This document shows, piece by piece, positions 26,995-36,778 of a stretch of 64,000 nucleotides of DNA. This DNA is from GCA-2720975 sp964467985. GTDB lineage: Bacteria > Planctomycetota > UBA1135 > GCA-002686595. Each line of letters starts with the position of its first letter. Within the stretch, counting starts at the first letter, position 1. Made by a program: the position numbers and the translations under genes. The stretch covers positions 248,001 to 312,000 of the forward strand of contig CAYXTP010000001.1 of the NCBI GenBank assembly GCA_964467985.1, in the 5' to 3' direction. Under the pieces are notes generated by a model that had not been told where the DNA came from, searched no databases, and worked only from the letters and a program-made list of their open reading frames with translations.

Positions 26995-28164
26995 ATGACG
27001 CTGGGCAACAGAATCAATGAACGCTGGGCGAGTTCGCTCGAGTGTTCGAAGACCGGGCAGAGCGCTCCCCTTGACGAGCCCGCTTTTCTGTCGCCTGCCG
27101 GGAAGCCGTGGCTCGTGCGTTATGAGCTCGATCTCGACAAGGGTCATGCGCTTCGGGCTGCCTTGGCCAGCAGGCCCTGGACCCTATGGCGCTATCGCGA
27201 GCTCTTGCCCATGCGCGACTTCGACGCTCGCATTGACCTGGGCGAAGGTGGTACGCCGCTAATACGCGCGCAGCGCCTTGGGCCGGAAGGGGTAGAGGTT
27301 TTGATCAAGGAGGAGGGTGGCAACCCCTCGGGTTCGTTCAAAGCCCGTGGCCTGTCTCTGGCGGTCAATCGTGCTCGCGAACTCGGCGCTCCCGGAGTCC
27401 AACTACCCAGCGCGGGCAATGCGGCCATCGCATTGGCGACCTACGCGGCGGCCGGCGGGTTGCCCTGTCGGGTGGCGATGCCAGAGGACACGCCACCGGT
27501 CATCTTCGAACGCTGCCACCAACTCGGCGCCGAAATCCACTCTGTGCCGGGCACGCTAGTCGAGGCGGGAGCCCGATTGGCGGAACTCGATGATGGCTTC
27601 TGGATGCTCTCGACACTCAAGGAGCCCTACCGCGTCGAGGGCAAGAAGACCATGGGGCTCGAATTGGCGGAGCAGCTCAACTGGCGACTGCCTGACTGGA
27701 TCCTCTACCCCACCGGAGGTGGCACGGGCATCATCGGGATGCAAAAGGCCTTCGACGAACTCGAGGCCCTTGGACTGATCGGATCCGAACGTCCGAAGTT
27801 TGCGGTGGTCCAGATGGCCGGCTGCGCACCGATCGTACGCGCATTCGATCGAGACCAGACCCACGCGCAACCCTGGGAAAACCCCGACACTCGTGTTTGG
27901 GGCTTGCGCGTTCCCCAGGCCGTGGGGGACTTCCTCATTCTGGACGCCTTACGCGAGAGCGGGGGGCAGGCCGTAGCCGTGGCGGAAGACCGTGTGGGTG
28001 ACATGATTGACCGGGCCTCGCGACTGGAGGGGCTCAGCGTGGGTCCCGAAGGTGCTGCTTGCCTGCTCGCTCTGGGGGATCTCAGGGCTACTGGACACAT
28101 TGTCGAGGGGCAGCGCGTCGTGGTCTTCCAAACCGGCCATCCGGCGAATTATCGGGAAGCGTGA
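26995..28164 (+). CDS. Threonine synthase-like PLP enzyme
   Basis: Fold-type II PLP enzyme, 389 aa. The PLP lysine is Lys116 in NPSGSFKARG, and the phosphate-binding loop is TGGGTG (about 246-251). SAGNAAIA (139-146) binds the substrate carboxylate. The N-terminal ECSKTG keeps a trace of the Cys-rich start found in threonine synthases of the archaeal/planctomycete kind. Threonine synthase makes threonine from O-phosphohomoserine; threonine dehydratase or another beta-eliminating role cannot be excluded. ATG at 26995 was chosen for normal length. It is divergent from the tricorn gene (191-nt gap, no clear promoter). Confidence 0.82.
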   Translation: MTLGNRINERWASSLECSKTGQSAPLDEPAFLSPAGKPWLVRYELDLDKGHALRAALASRPWTLWRYRELLPMRDFDARIDLGEGGTPLIRAQRLGPEGVEVLIKEEGGNPSGSFKARGLSLAVNRARELGAPGVQLPSAGNAAIALATYAAAGGLPCRVAMPEDTPPVIFERCHQLGAEIHSVPGTLVEAGARLAELDDGFWMLSTLKEPYRVEGKKTMGLELAEQLNWRLPDWILYPTGGGTGIIGMQKAFDELEALGLIGSERPKFAVVQMAGCAPIVRAFDRDQTHAQPWENPDTRVWGLRVPQAVGDFLILDALRESGGQAVAVAEDRVGDMIDRASRLEGLSVGPEGAACLLALGDLRATGHIVEGQRVVVFQTGHPANYREA

Positions 28165-28252
28165 AATGGGCTCCGCTGCGTAGGGCTGGGACTGTTCCGC
28201 GTAGTGTGACAGGCTCGCACCAGGTCAGTAGCCTTGTGGCGTCCTAGCACCC

Positions 28253-29320
28253 ATGAAACTCCAGCTCTACATCTTGCGCCAACTCGTTGTCGCCTGTGCT
28301 TTCTCCGTGGGGGGCCTGCTGATTGTGGCGTTACCCGGGATCGCGGTGAGCACCCTGCAAAAGCTGCCTAATGCGGATCTCATCGTGCTGGTCAAGCTGT
28401 TGCCATTGACCTTGCAGACGCTCGTGCCCTACGTGCTGCCGATGTGTTTCTTGTTGGCCTGCGTGGCCACCTACGGGCGGCTGGCGGCGGACCGCGAATG
28501 GACTGCGATCCAGATGACGGGCATCCGCCCCCTGCGCATGTTGTTGCCCGCGGGCATCGTGGCCAGCGCGCTGGCTCTCCTGACCTTCTGGATGGTGTCG
28601 ACCCAATTGCCCCAGATGAAGGAGAGACTGCGCGAGCTAAAGATCCAAGCGGTGGCGTCTTCCATCGGGAACTTGGGACCGGGACGTACGCACTTGAAGC
28701 TTGGCAGAGTCTTGGTCGAGGCTCTCTACCACGATCCCGATACGGGCTTGTTGCACGAAGTCTACGTGCGCGAGCCGGAACAGCCGGGCCGCCCCAAGCG
28801 CGACTACCACGCGCGCACGGCCAGCATGCGGGTACAGGATGGGAAATTGACCGTGGAGATGACCGATCTCTTGGCTGTCGACCCCGTGGACGGTAGCACG
28901 GAGACGTTCGAGTGGATCGGGTTCGACTACCAGCTCAAGAGCCAGCGCCTCGAGACCACAGTGCGGCCACGCTACCTCAGCTCGCGGCAAATCCAACACA
29001 GTCTGGATACGGGTGACGTTCCCGCCGGAATGCAAGACCGCTACCGCTTCGAAATCCACTACCGCTACGTCCTGTCTTCGGCCTATTTCCTGTTCATGCT
29101 CTTGGGTGTTTCGACCGGCTTGATCCTCCGCAAGGGCACCCAGCTGGGCGCTTTGGCCGTTTCTTCCGGATATGGACTGCTGCACTATCTACTGAACATG
29201 CGCCTGGCCAAGGACCTCAGCACGGGAGGCTTCCTCTCCCCGGCCGCAGGCGCCTGGGCGCCCACGGTGATTGGGTGTCTGATCGCAATCCCGTTCGTTC
29301 ATCGAGCTTTGAAGCGATGA
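28253..29320 (+). CDS. lptF: LptF/LptG-family LPS export permease (first of pair)
   Basis: YjgP/YjgQ-family inner-membrane permease, 355 aa, part of the LptB2FG ABC transporter that extracts LPS toward the outer membrane. Three N-terminal TM helices (about 9-30, 50-72, 95-117) precede a periplasmic beta-jellyroll (about 130-265). Three C-terminal TM helices follow (about 272-292, 300-318, 330-350). DREWTAIQMTG is the family's cytoplasmic coupling helix. It overlaps the second permease by ATGA (29317-29320), a classic lptF-lptG arrangement. No lptB ATPase is in the window. F versus G is assigned only by order. Confidence 0.85.
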   Translation: MKLQLYILRQLVVACAFSVGGLLIVALPGIAVSTLQKLPNADLIVLVKLLPLTLQTLVPYVLPMCFLLACVATYGRLAADREWTAIQMTGIRPLRMLLPAGIVASALALLTFWMVSTQLPQMKERLRELKIQAVASSIGNLGPGRTHLKLGRVLVEALYHDPDTGLLHEVYVREPEQPGRPKRDYHARTASMRVQDGKLTVEMTDLLAVDPVDGSTETFEWIGFDYQLKSQRLETTVRPRYLSSRQIQHSLDTGDVPAGMQDRYRFEIHYRYVLSSAYFLFMLLGVSTGLILRKGTQLGALAVSSGYGLLHYLLNMRLAKDLSTGGFLSPAAGAWAPTVIGCLIAIPFVHRALKR

Positions 29321-30429
29321 ATTCCAAACGCAAGCTCAGCATTCGCTCACGGCTAGACCGCTACGTCGGTGCTCACTTCTTGGGCAGCTACTGCGCCACG
29401 CTAGGTTTGATGGTCGGGATGTTCGTCATCATGGACATGGCTGGAAACGTGGAGGAGTACTTCGAGCCGTGGAAAGACGGAACCCAGGTTACGTTCTGGA
29501 TGGTGTTGAAGTACGGGATGCTAAACCTCCCTTACCAGTTCCTTCAGATCGCCCCCTTTGTGACCCTGATCGCTGGCATGTTCACGGTCAATCGGTTGCT
29601 GCGCAAGAACGAGGTCGTTGCAATCCTATCTGCTGGAGTCTCGGTCCACCGGCTGCTCTTGCCCGTCTACATAGGCGGTGCAGCCATTGCTCTGGGGATG
29701 TTCGTCCTGCGCGAGGGCGTGCGCTTTGGGATTGCCGAACAACGCGACGCCCTCGTGGACTTTTTGGAGAACCACCGCCATGAACGAGTGATCGAGAATT
29801 TGGTCGTACGCGATGTGTCGGGCAGCATCGTCGTGCTCGATCGGTTCATCCCGGCGGGGAGTGGCTCGGGCAAACCGCGCGTGGTCGGCTTGCAGGTGCG
29901 CCAACGCCAAGGAGATTCGTACACCAGCACGCGCGCCAGCCGAGGTCAGTGGGTGGATGGTGAACTCAGACTGGTGGACGGACGCCGGCAGGTGATATCC
30001 GAGGAAGAGACTGAGGTGGAAGAAGTGAAACGCCTCGAAGGGGTGGACATGACGCCCAGCATTGCCCTGACCTACAATCGGGCCCAGACCGAACCTCTGG
30101 AGTTGGCGTTCAGTGAGGTTCAGGAACTCATGCGCCGGGAGCCGGACAACCCGGCTTGGAAGACACTCTGGCACTACCACTTGACCTTCCCCCTGGCGAA
30201 CCTGGTGCTCCTGCTGGTTGGGCTGCCGCTCATGTTCGACTTCGAGCGCGGGGGAGGCAGCGAGCGCATGGCCCTGGGTGGTCTGCTGTGCGTGTTCTAT
30301 TTCGGCATCGACTTCGTCCTGCGCAGTTTCGGACTGTCCGGCGGGCTCTCACCCATCCTGGCCTCCTGGTTGCCGGTCCTGTTTTTTGGCAGCTTGGGGG
30401 CCGCCCTCGTCGATTCGGTCCGGACCTGA
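29317..30429 (+). CDS. lptG: LptF/LptG-family LPS export permease (second of pair)
   Basis: YjgP/YjgQ-family permease, 370 aa, partner of the preceding gene. TM helices are predicted at about 18-40, 64-82, 108-128, then three more near the C-terminus (about 285-305, 318-335, 340-362). A periplasmic beta domain (about 135-275) lies between them. RKNEVVAILSAGVS is the coupling-helix motif. ATG at 29317 overlaps the upstream stop by 4 nt; the frame is open a little further upstream but the overlap start is the natural one. The pair supports an outer membrane carrying LPS. Confidence 0.86.
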   Translation: MNSKRKLSIRSRLDRYVGAHFLGSYCATLGLMVGMFVIMDMAGNVEEYFEPWKDGTQVTFWMVLKYGMLNLPYQFLQIAPFVTLIAGMFTVNRLLRKNEVVAILSAGVSVHRLLLPVYIGGAAIALGMFVLREGVRFGIAEQRDALVDFLENHRHERVIENLVVRDVSGSIVVLDRFIPAGSGSGKPRVVGLQVRQRQGDSYTSTRASRGQWVDGELRLVDGRRQVISEEETEVEEVKRLEGVDMTPSIALTYNRAQTEPLELAFSEVQELMRREPDNPAWKTLWHYHLTFPLANLVLLLVGLPLMFDFERGGGSERMALGGLLCVFYFGIDFVLRSFGLSGGLSPILASWLPVLFFGSLGAALVDSVRT

Positions 30430-30517
30430 CTGGGACCCAGTCCCCACGCCCCGATTCGGGGAAGAAGCTCCCCGTCTGAGCGTCCGACTCCAAGCGCCCC
30501 CCAACCCACCACCGCCC

Positions 30518-31816
30518 ATGGCCCTGTCTACCCCGTTCCGACCCCACGCCCGCCTCCTTCTCCTGGCCTGGCCAGGACTCCTGGCTTGCCAGGCCTTGGC
30601 ACCCGCGACGTCTGGGTCAGAAGAAGTGCGCCAATTGGTTGCCGCTGGCCGGTATGGCAGCGCGGTAGAAGTGGCCAAAGCCCGTGTCGTCGCCCATCCC
30701 GAGGATGCCTACGCAAAGGAAGACCATCGCCTTGCGTCCATCGCATTGCTCATGGACAGCGGCAGGCGTTTGAGTTTCGTGGGACAGGACCTTGAGGCCC
30801 TGGCTGCTTTCGAGCAGGCCCAGGCGATGTCTTCATCCCCGGAAACTGACGGGCCGTCAGCCTCGAGCGATTCGGGCCTGGGCCGGACTCCCGATCAACC
30901 CCAGCAGTGGATCGACAAGACTCGCACGAAGATCGCGATGGGGTGGCTGAAGGAGGGCACGGAGAGGATGTCGGTCGGGGACCTGGTGGGTGCGGGCGAG
31001 GCGTTCGCACAGGCGGAACAATACGATCCTTCCGTGCCGGGGCTGGACGATGAGATTGAAAATATCGACCGACGGTTGGCCTTTCGTTCTGAGTTGGCTG
31101 AGGAGTACTACAACGCGGGTATCGGCCAGCTCCGCTCGGGAAACCTGGAAGTAGCGGGCAGTCGCTTCAGCTACTCGGACAAGTACGCACACGGAGAAGG
31201 ACGAGCCCAAGAGCGATTGATCGAAGTTCGGGCCGAAATTGCCCGTCGTCATGTGGCCAGTGCGATGAGCCTAGAAGCGCAGGGGTTCTTCTCCGCCGCG
31301 CGCGTGGAGTATGTCACTGCTCTGGACCGTGACCCTAGTAACGAAATGGCGCGGGACGGTTTGGCGCGGATGCGCTTGGAGGCCGAGGCGTTTGAGACGC
31401 TCAAGGAGGGCGAGATGTGGGTGCTGAGGGAAGGGTGGGAAGAGGCCAAGGAAATCCTTTTGGCCGGCCGGGAGAAGACTCAGATGCAGGTCGCGGAGTT
31501 TGATCGCGCCCTGCTCCAACTCGCCCAGGCGCGCACCCAGCAGACCTACGAATTGGCTGTAAACCTCGAGCACGACTTCCGATTCAGCGAGGCCATTGTT
31601 GAGTACGAGCGGATTCTGGAGACCCAGGATTTCTACCTAGACGTCCGCACGCGCCTCGACACGCTGCAAGGGGCGGTGGACAAGGTGCAGTCGCTGTACG
31701 AGGCCCAGAGCTCCGAGACGAACAGCGAGGAACGCCTGAAACTGCTACGCCAGATCGAGTTCATCTGGCCAGGGTACAAGGACGTGCAGGCCTTGCTTGG
31801 AGCAGACGGATCCTGA
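30518..31816 (+). CDS. TPR-repeat lipoprotein
   Basis: 432-aa lipoprotein with a lipobox ending LLAC (acylated Cys24) after a hydrophobic leader. The rest is helical with repeated TPR-like units, for example AAGRYGSAVEVAKARVVAHP (42-61) and AQGFFSAARVEYVTALDRDP (about 280-299), plus coiled-coil-rich stretches. TPR lipoproteins usually scaffold envelope complexes. ATG at 30518 was chosen because it starts the signal; the longer frame from 30218 overlaps lptG and is non-coding there. It lies 88 nt after lptG on the same strand, so it may share that transcript. Confidence 0.75.
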   Translation: MALSTPFRPHARLLLLAWPGLLACQALAPATSGSEEVRQLVAAGRYGSAVEVAKARVVAHPEDAYAKEDHRLASIALLMDSGRRLSFVGQDLEALAAFEQAQAMSSSPETDGPSASSDSGLGRTPDQPQQWIDKTRTKIAMGWLKEGTERMSVGDLVGAGEAFAQAEQYDPSVPGLDDEIENIDRRLAFRSELAEEYYNAGIGQLRSGNLEVAGSRFSYSDKYAHGEGRAQERLIEVRAEIARRHVASAMSLEAQGFFSAARVEYVTALDRDPSNEMARDGLARMRLEAEAFETLKEGEMWVLREGWEEAKEILLAGREKTQMQVAEFDRALLQLAQARTQQTYELAVNLEHDFRFSEAIVEYERILETQDFYLDVRTRLDTLQGAVDKVQSLYEAQSSETNSEERLKLLRQIEFIWPGYKDVQALLGADGS

Positions 31817-31837
31817 CTGGGCTTGAGGGGATGGCCC

Positions 31838-32578
31838 TCAGGACTGCTCAGTCTCTGACTGTCGCACGGACTCCAAGGCCGTGCGAGCGAGGCCCCAGAC
31901 CAAGAAGCCCACGATGCTGATCTCCAGCCAGGGGTGAATGGACACCTGGGAGAAGTCGCCGCGCCACTCGATCAGCCCCCAGTAGAGGTAGGGCGCCCAG
32001 GCGCCTAGCGCCACGGCCATCGCCGCACGCGACTTGGCGCGCGGATCGACATCTTCTTCGACGGGTGGCTCACCGCTCTCTTCGAGGGTCCGATCCAAGG
32101 TGTCCAGGGCGGCGGCTACTCGATCCACCAGCTTCTGATTGGAAAGCACGGCCTGGGTCTCGACAAGGATGGCGAAGAAGTTGACACAAAGGGCCAAGAC
32201 TCCAACAAGCATGTGCGTCATTGCGGGCAAGCCCACACTGGCCTGAGCCGTTCCGAGCACCCCAGCGGCCACGATGGATACGGCCCCCAAGAGTGCGGCG
32301 GGATAAGCCTTCTTGCGCTTGAAGAAAGCGTTGAGCTCGGCCAAGAATTCTCCCGGCAGGTCTCGACTCAACATGGCCTCGCGAATGATGCGGCCCGTGA
32401 TGATCATGAACAGGATCAACAGGGAGTGCGTTCCGATCGTGAGGATCGCCGTTACAAGAGCCACGCGGAAGTGCACGTCCAATTGTCCCGAGATCCCGAG
32501 CCATGCGGAGACTAGCAGAGCTACGATGCTCGTCAGAGCCGCGGCACCGAAGTAGTGAATCATGCGCATCGGCGGCAT
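31838..32578 (-). CDS. Multi-pass membrane protein of unknown function
   Basis: 246 aa with about five TM helices (about 10-30, 42-64, 94-112, 120-145, 193-240 region). A charged cytoplasmic loop (146-185, Glu/Asp-rich) sits between the last helices. I recognise no family motif. It is convergent with the TPR lipoprotein (21-nt gap). The GT9 gene on the same strand ends 45 nt upstream of it, so they may be co-transcribed. Confidence 0.65.
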   Translation of the reverse strand: MPPMRMIHYFGAAALTSIVALLVSAWLGISGQLDVHFRVALVTAILTIGTHSLLILFMIITGRIIREAMLSRDLPGEFLAELNAFFKRKKAYPAALLGAVSIVAAGVLGTAQASVGLPAMTHMLVGVLALCVNFFAILVETQAVLSNQKLVDRVAAALDTLDRTLEESGEPPVEEDVDPRAKSRAAMAVALGAWAPYLYWGLIEWRGDFSQVSIHPWLEISIVGFLVWGLARTALESVRQSETEQS

Positions 32579-32622
32579 TGTGATCGCCCGATGCGCCGCG
32601 CGCTAGTCCGCCGGCCCCAGCT

Positions 32623-33636
32623 TCACCCGTGAACGAGACTCAAGACATCCTCCACCGTAAGGTCGGTGATGGGCGCCAGAGCATCAGGGGCCGCGCGCAA
32701 GATTCTGTGAGGGGAATCGGGTGCATCCACTAGAGGCCAGGGCCCTGTCAGGTCGGGGTCCTGAGGGCCGGAGAGGAAGCGCACGCCCACACCACAGGCT
32801 GCCGCGAGGTGGCTCGGGCCAGAATCGCCCGCAACCAGGCCCACGCCTTCTCTTGCTGCCACGGTCAGGAAGCCTGCCAGCTGACGTAGGCTCGATTGGC
32901 CGCTCCAGTGTCGCACCCCCTGCTCGGTAGCCAGCTCGTGTTCCAACTGTCGGCCGACGGCCGCTTCGGAGGGTCCCGAGAGGATCAAGACCCGTGACCC
33001 AAGCGCGGCGAGCTCACGGGCCAAGCGTGCGAAGCGCTCGGCAGGCCAGGTACGTGGATCTCCGGCTCGACCCAAGTGCAGAATCCACCGCGCAGACTCT
33101 CCTGTTCCCAACATCTCCTTCAAGCGCTGAGCGCCTTGGTCCAGGGTGGAGGGCGAGAGGCCCAGCTCGAAGGACAACGTGTCCCCGCCACCGAGCGCCT
33201 GCATGAGCGTGGCAGTCTTGTGAAGCGCGTGGCGGCCCTGAGCTAGGCCCGCAAGCTCCGTCATGAACATCGCACCCAGACGTTCCTGCCAATGGGGACG
33301 CGCGAGTCCAAGTCGCCTAGACGCTCCGGACAACCGTGAGAGACACGCACTCTTCAGGTTGCCCTGGGCATCGACGGCGAAGTCGGGCCCAAAATCCAAC
33401 ATGGCGCGCCGAGCTTGCCAAACTCCCCGCCACCCCGATCGTCTGTCGAAGATCAACAGCTCGTCCAGGCCGGGTAGCCCTTGAAGCAGCGGCGCAAATT
33501 CTCTTTGGCAGATCCAAGCGAGCTTGGTCTCGGGCCAGCGACCGCGAAGGGCGTGGAAGAGGGGTAGTGCGTGCACGACATCCCCCAGATGGGACAGGCG
33601 CAGGAGCAGGATACGGCGGGGTTCAGGCTCACTCAA
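32623..33636 (-). CDS. Glycosyltransferase family 9 (heptosyltransferase-like)
   Basis: GT9 enzyme, 337 aa, the family of ADP-heptose:LPS heptosyltransferases. Signature blocks: ILLLRLSHLGDVVHALPLF (9-27) at the N-terminus, WILHLGRAGDPRTWPAERFA (about 185-204), and GDSGPSHLAAACGV (about 270-283), which binds the donor. It would add a heptose or similar sugar to LPS inner core. The start is TTG at 33636; no other in-frame start fits before the conserved ILLLRLSHLGD block, and a GGA-rich stretch lies upstream. It is divergent from the histidine kinase. Confidence 0.85.
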   Translation of the reverse strand: MSEPEPRRILLLRLSHLGDVVHALPLFHALRGRWPETKLAWICQREFAPLLQGLPGLDELLIFDRRSGWRGVWQARRAMLDFGPDFAVDAQGNLKSACLSRLSGASRRLGLARPHWQERLGAMFMTELAGLAQGRHALHKTATLMQALGGGDTLSFELGLSPSTLDQGAQRLKEMLGTGESARWILHLGRAGDPRTWPAERFARLARELAALGSRVLILSGPSEAAVGRQLEHELATEQGVRHWSGQSSLRQLAGFLTVAAREGVGLVAGDSGPSHLAAACGVGVRFLSGPQDPDLTGPWPLVDAPDSPHRILRAAPDALAPITDLTVEDVLSLVHG

Positions 33637-33738
33637 TGGGTGTCACCATCCTCAACTTCTCGAGGGGCACCGAGAGTATGACGATTGAGCAGATCCGATT
33701 GCGCGTTCATGTGGAACGGGGGGTAGAGTGAGCCGGAG

Positions 33739-35730
33739 ATGATACGGCGCATCTCGACCAAGTGGCTGTTGGCGGTTTTGGCCGCCGTTGTCGTTCCCTT
33801 CGCGGTCTTTGCCTACTTCGTGAATACGAAGGTGACCGAGAGCCTTGGGAACGACGTCGTGCGCTTTCACCTGCTGTCCATGGTTGGGAACTTGGGCGAC
33901 CGAATTGATGAGGAGGTCGCTGAGCACCGCTACGACGTAGGGTTCATCTCCGATATTCCGGAGGTCAACTGGTTTGTGGATGGTCTGGACGACGATCGGG
34001 GCACCTTCCAGGTCAATGTGGAGTTGATCTTCGATCGACTCGTCCGCGTGCGTGAGGTTTACGACTACGTGTTGGCTCTGGACACTACGGGTCGCGTGGT
34101 GGGCATGAACACGGTCGGGCCTGGCGGTGAGCATGTCGGATCGGTGGCTGAGAATTACTTCTTCTCCACTGATTTCTCTACAGCGCCCTGGTTCGTGGAA
34201 GCCATGCAGGAAGGTGTTTCGCAGGTGGATTTTCACAGCCTCGGCTTCGACCCTGCGCCGCCCGCAGATGCTTCGTCCTCAAGCACGCGAACCAGAGACT
34301 ACTACGTCAGCTTCGTACGACGCATCGAGCCTCAAGCCAACCAGGAGGGTCCGGTCGGAGTGATTGTGGCCCTGATGAACTGGAAGCACATTCAGAATGA
34401 TGTCGGCAGTTTCGGCGTCCGGCGGCTCGAGGGCGGATTCTCGGACGTGAGTGCGGAGGACAAGTACGCGTCCTCCTACGCCTGGATCTGGAAAGCGGAC
34501 GCCAACACAATCATCGCGCATCCGAATCGCGACCTGTACGGCCAGAAGGTTGATGCCCTCGAGGACGGACAACTGCGCGTGATGGCCGCCGCCGCGCGCT
34601 CTGCCAGGTGGGGCATGTACCCGGACTACGAGTTCCAAGGCAAACAGAAGAAGGCGGCCTTCAGGCACTGCAAGGGACCCGATCAGGGAGGGTTCGGATG
34701 GGTCGTGGGTATCGGCGTGGACAAGGTCGACATCTTCGCTCCGGTCCATGGGCTGTCGAATTGGCTGATCACCTTCTCCGTGTCCATCTTGCTGCTGACG
34801 GTGTTCCTGACGGCCTACATCGCGCACCGCACCACAAAACCAATCCGCGAGCTAGAGCAGCATTTTGATCGGGTAGGGCACGGAGACCTAGACGTTCACA
34901 TCGAGGTGCGCTCCGGAGACGAACTCGGGCAATTGGCGCAGTCTTTCAACCGCATGACGGAGGAGCTCAAGACCAATCGGGCGCAGCTCCTGCAGGCCGA
35001 GAAAGAAGCTGCTTGGCGCGCGATGGCGCGGCAAGTGGCGCATGAGATCAAGAACCCACTGACGCCCATTAGCCTGACCCTGGGGCTGCTTCGGCGCAGT
35101 CGGGATGAGGGCAGTCCAGACTTCGATTCAATCCTTCAGCGCACCATCGACGTTATCCAGCGCCAGGTGGAGAACATGCGTGAGGTCGTCCGAGATTTCA
35201 CCGCATTGGCTGGTGTCCCTCACGCGATCGCCGTTGTCAATGTGCAGGACGTTTTGCTCGACACCCTCGAACTGCACCGAGCTGTCGCCGAGCATCAATC
35301 CGTGGAATTGGGGGCGCCTGCAGTGGTCGGTGAGTTTGAACCCCTGGCCCAGGCCAACCAATCAGAACTGCAACGCGCGCTGGTCAATTTGGTGGCGAAC
35401 GCACTGGACGCCATGCCCAGCGGAGGCGAACTGCGCACACAAATCGAAACCACCCAGGAGGAGATCCGGCTCGAACTGCACGACACCGGTCCGGGCATCT
35501 CCGCGGAAGCCTTGGGTCACTTGTTCGAACCGCACTTCACCACGCGCACGGCGGGCACGGGCTTGGGCTTGGCGATTGCACGTCGAGTCGTGGAAGACTC
35601 GGGCGGCAGCATTTCCTTGGAGAACGCTCCCGATGGCAAGGGAGCAGTGGCCCGGGTGACGTTGCCGCGCATGAGTTCGAACTCCGGCCTGTTGGATGCC
35701 GGCGACTCAGAGACAGGATCCGCGCCATGA
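33739..35730 (+). CDS. NtrY-like transmembrane sensor histidine kinase
   Basis: 663 aa. TM1 (8-27), a periplasmic dCache-like sensor (28-340), TM2 (345-367) and HAMP (368-420) lead to the H-box VAHEIKNPLTP with phosphorylated His435. The ATPase domain has an N-box NALDAM (about 560), DTGPGIS (about 584) and GTGLGLAI (about 612). The N-P-L-T-P-I H-box is typical of the NtrY/NtrB group, which often signal to sigma-54 activators. No response regulator lies next to it, and the stop overlaps the epimerase ATG (ATGA), so signal output must be elsewhere. The ligand is unknown. Confidence 0.9.
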   Translation: MIRRISTKWLLAVLAAVVVPFAVFAYFVNTKVTESLGNDVVRFHLLSMVGNLGDRIDEEVAEHRYDVGFISDIPEVNWFVDGLDDDRGTFQVNVELIFDRLVRVREVYDYVLALDTTGRVVGMNTVGPGGEHVGSVAENYFFSTDFSTAPWFVEAMQEGVSQVDFHSLGFDPAPPADASSSSTRTRDYYVSFVRRIEPQANQEGPVGVIVALMNWKHIQNDVGSFGVRRLEGGFSDVSAEDKYASSYAWIWKADANTIIAHPNRDLYGQKVDALEDGQLRVMAAAARSARWGMYPDYEFQGKQKKAAFRHCKGPDQGGFGWVVGIGVDKVDIFAPVHGLSNWLITFSVSILLLTVFLTAYIAHRTTKPIRELEQHFDRVGHGDLDVHIEVRSGDELGQLAQSFNRMTEELKTNRAQLLQAEKEAAWRAMARQVAHEIKNPLTPISLTLGLLRRSRDEGSPDFDSILQRTIDVIQRQVENMREVVRDFTALAGVPHAIAVVNVQDVLLDTLELHRAVAEHQSVELGAPAVVGEFEPLAQANQSELQRALVNLVANALDAMPSGGELRTQIETTQEEIRLELHDTGPGISAEALGHLFEPHFTTRTAGTGLGLAIARRVVEDSGGSISLENAPDGKGAVARVTLPRMSSNSGLLDAGDSETGSAP

Positions 35731-36767
35731 CCGACCTGGGTCACGTGCTCGTGACTGGGGCCACTGGATTCTTGGGTCGCTCGATTTGCCGCGAACTGGA
35801 TGCTCAGGGCTATCAGGTGTACGCGCTTGTTCGCCCGAATTCAGATACCCGCGTCCTGAGGGGGACGCGCGCCATACTTCTTCGAGGGGATCTGTTGGAT
35901 CAGGATACCCTGTGGCGCGCTGCACAGAGGGTTGTCCAGGCGAGCAGCAGCGTCTCCCCACCCTGGTTGGTTCATAATGCTGCGGCGCTTGGCTACCGGA
36001 GCCGAGACGCGCGGATCCAGCAAGCGGTCAATGTTGAGGGGACTCAGCACGTGTTCGACGCAGCTTGCAAGGCAGGGATGCAGCGGGCCGTGCATGTGAG
36101 TTCAGTCGTGACCGTTGGCCATGGCCGTTCTGGTCCGAGAGCCACGGAGGCCAGCGTGTGGAACGCAGGCACCTTGCCCGTCGAGTATGTGCAAACAAAA
36201 TACCAGGCCGAGCAGTTGGCTCTGGCACGCAGTAGCGAGCTGGATGTGCGCGTTGTTAACCCGGGCGCCATCTTCGGTCCGGGAGGAGAGGCGTCCAATA
36301 CGGCCAAGCTGCTGGTGGCCTTGGCTAGAGGCAAGCTGGGACCGGTGGTTCCTCCGGGCGGCATGAGCGTGGTAGGCGTAGAGGACACGGCTCGCGGCGT
36401 GCGATTGGCCTTGGAGCGTGGTCGCATGGGAGCCCGCTACATCCTGGCCGATGAGTTTCTATGTACGCGCGCGCTATGCGAGCGGGCGGCAGCTCGCATG
36501 CGCCTGCTTGGGCTTGCCGTCCGGCTTCCACGGATCTCAATTCCGCATGCCGCCTGGCCTGCGGTTGTGGGATGCGTGCGACTGCTGGAGTTGTTCCACG
36601 AACCGCATCTCACCACATCGCGCGCCCTACGAATGGTGGGTTTGGATTGGCGCGTCTGCTCGAAATTAGCCCGCGAAGAACTCGGCTGGCGGGCCACCCC
36701 GTTCGATCAAATACTGGACGAGACCCTAGACGACCTGCAGGCTCGGGGCCTCCTGTCTTCTAGCTAG
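35727..36767 (+). CDS. NAD-dependent epimerase/dehydratase (extended SDR)
   Basis: Extended short-chain dehydrogenase, 346 aa. The Rossmann loop is GATGFLG (11-17), the catalytic pair is Tyr154 and Lys158 (YVQTK), and HVSSV (123-127) supplies the Ser. The motif NPGAIFGPG (about 180-188) fits the sugar-epimerase/dihydroflavonol-reductase-like group. Likely substrates are nucleotide sugars or 3-beta-hydroxysteroid/hopanoid-like compounds, but this cannot be fixed. It is coupled to the histidine kinase by a 4-nt ATGA overlap. That is unusual and suggests the kinase senses something this enzyme makes or uses. Confidence 0.82.
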   Translation: MTDLGHVLVTGATGFLGRSICRELDAQGYQVYALVRPNSDTRVLRGTRAILLRGDLLDQDTLWRAAQRVVQASSSVSPPWLVHNAAALGYRSRDARIQQAVNVEGTQHVFDAACKAGMQRAVHVSSVVTVGHGRSGPRATEASVWNAGTLPVEYVQTKYQAEQLALARSSELDVRVVNPGAIFGPGGEASNTAKLLVALARGKLGPVVPPGGMSVVGVEDTARGVRLALERGRMGARYILADEFLCTRALCERAAARMRLLGLAVRLPRISIPHAAWPAVVGCVRLLELFHEPHLTTSRALRMVGLDWRVCSKLAREELGWRATPFDQILDETLDDLQARGLLSSS

Positions 36768-36778
36768 CCCTCTGAATC

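Noticed and set aside
30218..30517. N-terminal extension of the TPR lipoprotein frame
   Set aside because: It overlaps lptG and the leader sequence begins at 30518, so the upstream part is frame shadow.
31824..31840. 6-bp hairpin at the TPR/membrane-protein junction as terminator
   Set aside because: Too short and without a U-tract to support a terminator call.
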